Of a stretch of 64,000 nucleotides of DNA, positions 60,126 to 64,000 are shown piece after piece (position 1 is the first letter of the stretch; each line of letters starts with the position of its first letter). The notes below the pieces were generated by a model. The model had not been told where the DNA came from. It ran no database searches and saw only the letters and a program-made list of their open reading frames with translations. The translations under genes were made by a program, and so were the position numbers. Origin of the DNA: Candidatus Obscuribacter phosphatis (GTDB lineage Bacteria > Cyanobacteriota > Vampirovibrionia > Obscuribacterales > Obscuribacteraceae); the NCBI GenBank assembly GCA_001899315.1, contig MOYA01000004.1, positions 118,477-182,476 on the forward strand, read 5' to 3'.

Positions 60126-62159
60126 ATGACTAAGTCTGCATCGAAGCGAGCTTCGAGCGAGAAGCTCAGTCTCAAAAGTTTCTATAGATACAGAGTGGTA
60201 AAGCGCAGTCTGACGATGCCCGATGGGTTGAAGTTGGCTGCCACATTGTGGATGCCCTGCGCCAAGCGGCGCGGCGAGACTTTCCCGGTGCTGCTCGAGT
60301 ATCTTCCCTACCGCAAGGATGACACCTTTTATGTCGGTGACTATCCCTGCTTCAGTTATCTGGCACAGCTTGGTTTTATCTCGGTAAAGGTCGACATTCG
60401 GGGCACCGGTGCGTCGGAAGGCGCTTATCCGGACCGTGAATATTCCGATATCGAGATGCAAGACGGCGAAGAAGTGATTCGCCAGCTTGCTGCTCTGCCG
60501 CAGTCGAATGGCAATGTCGGCATGTTTGGTGTTTCTTGGAGTGGCTTCAACAGCTTGCAGATGGCCATGCGCCGTCCGCCGGCTTTGAAAGCTATTCACG
60601 CGGTGCACGCTTCTGATGACCTATTTCACGACGACGTGCATTACATCGACGGCAACCTGCATCTCGACCCCTATCACCTCTTCATCAATCACGAGCTGGG
60701 ATTGCCCCGCACGCCCGGCTACGAGCTTGATGCTTCCTACTTCCGGCAGCGCTTCGACAAAGAGCCCTGGATTTTCACCTATCTGAGCAATCAGCGCGAT
60801 GGAGAGTTTTGGCGGCGCAAGAGTCTGCGGGAAGACTATAGTCGCATCAACATTCCGGTCTACCTTATGGGTGGGCTGTTGGACGGCTATCGCACCGCTA
60901 CCGTAAGGATGTTCCAGAAGCTCAAGGGTGATGTGCGCTGTGACATCGGTCCCTGGAATCATTCTTGCCCGGACGATGGTACACCCGGCCCGAACTGGGA
61001 ATGGCTGGACCGCATGGCTGCTTGGTTTAGGCGCTATCTGCTGCCGGGCAGTGCCGAAAGCTTGGCCTGGTCGAAAGCCAAAAAGCGCAAAGAGTTCATG
61101 GTCTTTGTGCGCGAGGGGCATGCCGCCGACAAAGATATCGAGACTGTGCCCGGCTATTTCCATGGCTTCGATTATCCGCTCAAGGGTACTCGGCGCAAGA
61201 AGTATCAGTTGACGCCGGCGCTTGGTCCTGCAGTGCAGTCGCTCTCTTACAAAGCTTTCGGCGGTACTGCTGCCGGCACTTGGTGGGGCGATACGACCGG
61301 CGATATGGCTCGCGACGATGCCGAAAGCCTGATTTGGGAAAGCGCACCGCTCAAACGCGCCAACCAAATTGTCGGCTTTCCCGCTGTCAAGCTTAAGGTG
61401 AGCGCCAGCTCGCCGACGGCTAAGTGGACGGTGCGGCTGGAAGATGTGGCGCCGGACGGCACTGTGGCTCTTGTCACCGGTCGGCTTTTCAATCCGGCTT
61501 TCTTGAAAGAGCGGCTCAACCCTGCCTTGCCGGCTGCCGACCAGTGGTACGAACTGAACGGCGACTTGCATTTCACCACATGGACTTTCAAGCCGGGGCA
61601 CAAGATTCGCCTGGCGGTCTCAAACGCTCAGCTGATCATGTGCTGGCCAAGCCCAGACCGCATGGTGGGTCGAGTTGATTTCGGCGCTTCCCTGCTTTCA
61701 CTGCCGGTGGTGCCCGCCAAAAGCCGGGAGCAAGAGGTGAAAGACTTGCCTGCGGTCAAGTCAAAGCGCGGTGCGCCTTTCAGCGAAGGTCTCTGGTATC
61801 CGCAAGGCAAGCCGGAAAGCGAAGTGAAGCAGCGGCGTCGTCCCCTCGACCAGCGCAGCAGCGAACGCAGTCATACCATCGTTTCCAGGCAGGCATTCCG
61901 CATCAAAGAGCGCAAGTTTTTCATCGAGAATTCGAACTCGTGGGCGGCTTGCAACGAAAAGCCCTGGGCAGCGCGCTATACCGGGCGAGCCACCACCAGC
62001 ATGGTGAGCCAGGGGCGTCATGTGCAACATCGCACCATCATCAGGGTGGTGTCGGACAAGACCAAGCTGAATGTCTCGGTGACGCGGTATCTTTCGGTAA
62101 ACGGAAGAACCCTGCGCAAGAGGCATTTCAAGCAAGTGATCAACAGGCAGTTCAATTAA
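60126..62159 (+). CDS. CocE/NonD-family alpha/beta hydrolase (X-Pro dipeptidyl peptidase S15 type)
   Basis: This is a serine hydrolase of the CocE/NonD group. The nucleophile elbow is GVSWSG (about residue 140); VDIRGTGASEG upstream is the family oxyanion region. The catalytic His lies in GPWNHSCP and the Asp in the GLLDGYRT segment. The C-terminal jelly-roll domain is present (WTVRLEDVAPDGTVALVTGRL; ELNGDLHFTTWTFKPGHKIRLAVSNA), as in X-Pro dipeptidyl peptidases and cocaine esterase. The ATG at 60126 has TTGAGGTAA upstream; a GTG 23 codons earlier crosses a hairpin. Codon choice is GC-rich like the next gene. No signal peptide. Confidence 0.88.
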   Translation: MTKSASKRASSEKLSLKSFYRYRVVKRSLTMPDGLKLAATLWMPCAKRRGETFPVLLEYLPYRKDDTFYVGDYPCFSYLAQLGFISVKVDIRGTGASEGAYPDREYSDIEMQDGEEVIRQLAALPQSNGNVGMFGVSWSGFNSLQMAMRRPPALKAIHAVHASDDLFHDDVHYIDGNLHLDPYHLFINHELGLPRTPGYELDASYFRQRFDKEPWIFTYLSNQRDGEFWRRKSLREDYSRINIPVYLMGGLLDGYRTATVRMFQKLKGDVRCDIGPWNHSCPDDGTPGPNWEWLDRMAAWFRRYLLPGSAESLAWSKAKKRKEFMVFVREGHAADKDIETVPGYFHGFDYPLKGTRRKKYQLTPALGPAVQSLSYKAFGGTAAGTWWGDTTGDMARDDAESLIWESAPLKRANQIVGFPAVKLKVSASSPTAKWTVRLEDVAPDGTVALVTGRLFNPAFLKERLNPALPAADQWYELNGDLHFTTWTFKPGHKIRLAVSNAQLIMCWPSPDRMVGRVDFGASLLSLPVVPAKSREQEVKDLPAVKSKRGAPFSEGLWYPQGKPESEVKQRRRPLDQRSSERSHTIVSRQAFRIKERKFFIENSNSWAACNEKPWAARYTGRATTSMVSQGRHVQHRTIIRVVSDKTKLNVSVTRYLSVNGRTLRKRHFKQVINRQFN

Positions 62160-62194
62160 CTGCTAGACTTTCAGCAAAGAAAGCAGGAAACAAC

Positions 62195-63184
62195 ATGGTC
62201 AAGAAAATCAGAAAAACAAAGCCTGTGACCCGGCAGGAAGGCGAACTCTACCCCGAGATCGAGCCCTTCTGCACCGGCTATCTGGATGTGGAAGGCGGTC
62301 ACTCTATCTATTTCGAAGAGTCGGGCAACCCCAAAGGCAAGCCGGTGGTCTTTCTGCACGGCGGGCCGGGCGGCGGCACCGCGCCTTCCTATCGCCGTTT
62401 CTTCAATCCAGACCTTTATCGCATCATCCTCTTCGACCAGCGTGGTTGCGGCAAAAGCAAGCCTTTTGCTTCGCTCGAGAACAACACCACCTGGGATCTC
62501 GTCTCTGATATCGAGGCTCTGCGTGAGCATTTCGGCATCGAAAAATGGATGGTCTTCGGTGGATCTTGGGGCAGCACTCTCGCTCTCACCTATGCCGAGG
62601 CGCATCCTGAGCGGGTGACCGAACTGGTTCTGCGCGGCATCTTTATGGGGCGCAAGAAAGAGCTTGCTTGGTTCTATCAGGAAGGGGCAAGCTATGTCTT
62701 TCCCGAGTTCTGGCAGGACTATCTCAAGCCCATTCCAGTGCGCGAGCGGGGCAATCTGATCAAGGCTTATTACAAGCGTCTGACGAGCAAGAACGAGAAG
62801 GTGCGTCTGGAAGCCGCCAGAGCCTGGAGCATCTGGGAAGGTGCTACTTCCAAGCTCTTCGTCGACCACGATTTGATCGCTCGCAACGGCGGTGATGACT
62901 TCGCCACGGCTTTCGCCCGCATCGAATGTCATTATTTCGTCAACAACTGCTTCTTCGAGAGTGACTCGCAGTTGCTCGATGGGGTCGACTTTATCCGTCA
63001 TATTCCCACCACCATCGTGCAGGGTCGCTATGACATGGTCTGCCCGGCCACATCGGCTTTCGAATTGGCTCAGGCTTTCCCCGAAGTCGAGTTCATCGTG
63101 GTGCCCGATGCTGGTCATTCGATGAATGAACCGGGCATTCGTCGCGCTTTGCTCAATGCCTGCGACAAGTACGCCGGGCTTTGA
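62195..63184 (+). CDS. pip: Prolyl aminopeptidase (proline iminopeptidase)
   Basis: This S33 alpha/beta hydrolase removes N-terminal proline from peptides. It shows the oxyanion motif HGGPGGGTAPSYRRFF, FDQRGCGKSKPFAS, the nucleophile elbow GGSWGSTLALTYAEAHPERV, and QGRYDMVCP with the catalytic Asp, then the late His in VPDAGHSMNEPG. Length (329) fits the family. AGGAAA precedes the ATG. It is 35 bases after the CocE-type hydrolase, so the two form an operon: X-Pro dipeptides freed by one could feed the other. The pair has the same GC-rich codon use as the serpin. Confidence 0.94.
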   Translation: MVKKIRKTKPVTRQEGELYPEIEPFCTGYLDVEGGHSIYFEESGNPKGKPVVFLHGGPGGGTAPSYRRFFNPDLYRIILFDQRGCGKSKPFASLENNTTWDLVSDIEALREHFGIEKWMVFGGSWGSTLALTYAEAHPERVTELVLRGIFMGRKKELAWFYQEGASYVFPEFWQDYLKPIPVRERGNLIKAYYKRLTSKNEKVRLEAARAWSIWEGATSKLFVDHDLIARNGGDDFATAFARIECHYFVNNCFFESDSQLLDGVDFIRHIPTTIVQGRYDMVCPATSAFELAQAFPEVEFIVVPDAGHSMNEPGIRRALLNACDKYAGL

Positions 63185-63211
63185 AAAAGTCCTAGACCTT
63201 AGTTGAAAGAG

Positions 63212-63261
63212 CGGCAGAAACAGTGGATCTTCCATTTGTTTCTGCCGTCTCTTTTTTTTTT
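63212..63261 (+). terminator. Rho-independent terminator of the peptidase operon
   Basis: CGGCAGAAACA (63212-63222) pairs exactly with TGTTTCTGCCG (63237-63247), with an inner TGGA/TCCA stem, followed by TCTC and nine T. It lies 28 bases after the pip stop. Confidence 0.95.
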
Positions 63262-63325
63262 GCTTTACTATTTATGGTAAAGAATAAACACTTTCGATTT
63301 GTCCTTTAGACTTTATCGCTTTGAT

Positions 63326-63871
63326 TTAAGGGGCTTTGCCGTTTTCGATTTGAAAAGCCATGCGTTCTTTGACATCGTTTAGATGTTCGGTTAGCGGCAA
63401 AAGGTCTTTCTTGCCGCCTGTGAACGGTTCGCATTGAATGAGATGAAAACGCACCATGTCATCCCAGGCATCAAGGTTCTCAAGTGAGCGGTGGCGACCA
63501 AGCCAGCGAAACTTGTAGGCAATACCGACTGAATCGGCGCTCATATCGTCAATCAAGACAAAGCCGTCTGGTCGCTTTAGCTCTTGCCAATTGTCGGGTC
63601 CGTAGATGCCTTCGACGTATTGCAAGAGATTGAGCTTCTTGAGAACTTTAGACTGAAAGCGAGAGTGCCCGAGAGTGAGAATGGAAATATCGAATTTGTG
63701 CTCTTTCAAGGCTTGTAAGAAGGCTTCGGCGCTAGGTCTTGCCTCTGTCATCACAACTTTGCCCGGTAGGAAAAACTTGGGTCGCCGGTCGAAAAGAGCC
63801 GGGCTGAGCAAAAAAGCCAGGTCGGTATTGACGAGGGTGCGATCACAGTCGACAAAGACTCGAAAGTGCAT
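63326..63871 (-). CDS. HAD-superfamily phosphatase-like protein (NIF/FCP1-like)
   Basis: The 181-residue protein has the N-terminal DCDRTL motif (residues 9-14) with the nucleophile Asp and general acid of HAD enzymes. SILTLGHSRFQSKVL is motif II and VLIDDMSADSVGIAY is motif IV with the acidic metal ligands. The short cap and the layout are those of small NLI-interacting or FCP1-like phosphatases. No substrate is suggested by the neighbours. It is the last recognised gene; the 129 bases beyond contain no clear feature. Confidence 0.82.
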   Translation of the reverse strand: MHFRVFVDCDRTLVNTDLAFLLSPALFDRRPKFFLPGKVVMTEARPSAEAFLQALKEHKFDISILTLGHSRFQSKVLKKLNLLQYVEGIYGPDNWQELKRPDGFVLIDDMSADSVGIAYKFRWLGRHRSLENLDAWDDMVRFHLIQCEPFTGGKKDLLPLTEHLNDVKERMAFQIENGKAP

Positions 63872-64000
63872 TACTACTTACAACCTCTTGCCTGGGGGGT
63901 CTTGGGGGATTTGATTAGGTTATACCCCGGTTGGGGGTCATATGGTTGCGCTAGAACCAATTGCTTTCAAGAGCCTAATCATCTCTCAGGTCGGTTGAAG

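Noticed and set aside
60621-61601. 326-codon minus-strand frame
   Set aside because: It lies entirely inside the CocE-type hydrolase gene, whose domains are clear; the GC-rich composition removes stops on the other strand.
62171-63235. 354-codon minus-strand frame
   Set aside because: It covers the prolyl aminopeptidase gene on the opposite strand and crosses its terminator; no domain and no ribosome-binding site.
1-64000. tRNA, rRNA and riboswitch genes
   Set aside because: No cloverleaf with a matching acceptor stem, rRNA core motif or riboswitch consensus was recognised by eye; a covariance-model search would be needed to exclude them.

Overview
The window reads as one chromosomal segment of a diderm bacterium with about 50% GC. 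The anchor is a canonical replication-origin neighbourhood: dnaA, the intergenic oriC candidate and dnaN on the minus strand, divergent from rpmH-rnpA-yidD-yidC-jag on the plus strand. An outer membrane is implied by a TolC-type efflux component and a heptosyltransferase-like GT9. YidC lacks the large N-terminal periplasmic domain of proteobacteria. The mix of a Melainabacteria/Cyanobacteria-like YidC, a quinol NO reductase, a serpin, many secreted proteins with no clear family and the DnaA box style makes a non-photosynthetic cyanobacterial relative (Obscuribacter-like Vampirovibrionia/Melainabacteria) my best guess. This is an inference, not a sequence match.

Layout. 1-3.8 kb: tail of an uncharacterised protein, a secreted patatin-like lipase, an isochorismatase-family hydrolase, a GT9 and a small exported protein following dnaN. 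3.8-9.9 kb: origin region and the rpmH-rnpA-yidD-yidC-jag operon, closed by a terminator. 10-20 kb: HD-domain protein, GC-rich serpin, agmatinase, TPR membrane protein, a protein built of GspE/MshE N-terminal-like repeats, GT2, and a peptide-binding lipoprotein. 20-28 kb: a 1556-residue nuclease-like/UvrD-type helicase with about 40 octapeptide repeats and two zinc ribbons, then bestrophin, PanE and a SUFU-domain protein. 28-42 kb: TetR/cupin pair, membrane-spermidine synthase fusion, and a TetR-controlled efflux operon whose RND pump and TolC-type channel form one polypeptide. Next comes a one-chain malate synthase-isocitrate lyase. 42-51 kb: Gly/Cys-rich protein, HxlR/DinB pair, small membrane proteins, a PrlF-YhaV toxin-antitoxin pair, and a nitric-oxide defence cluster (Rrf2 regulator, rubredoxin-like protein, RIC repair protein, quinol NO reductase). 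51-64 kb: small secreted proteins, an epimerase, a DAHP synthase-chorismate mutase fusion preceded by a leader-peptide attenuator, two proteins of unknown role, two GC-rich peptidase-type hydrolases and a HAD-like phosphatase.

How the genes work together. Several loci carry their own visible switch. A 16-codon leader peptide with seven aromatic residues, an alternative pairing and a terminator precedes the first enzyme of aromatic amino-acid synthesis. Palindromes sit between each TetR/HxlR regulator and its divergent target and in front of the toxin-antitoxin pair. Inverted elements flank the promoter of the NO-defence cluster.

The most notable single items are the aromatic attenuator, the nuclease-helicase with the octad array, the RND-TolC fusion, and the malate synthase-isocitrate lyase fusion. 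No tRNA, rRNA, insertion sequence or CRISPR array was recognised.
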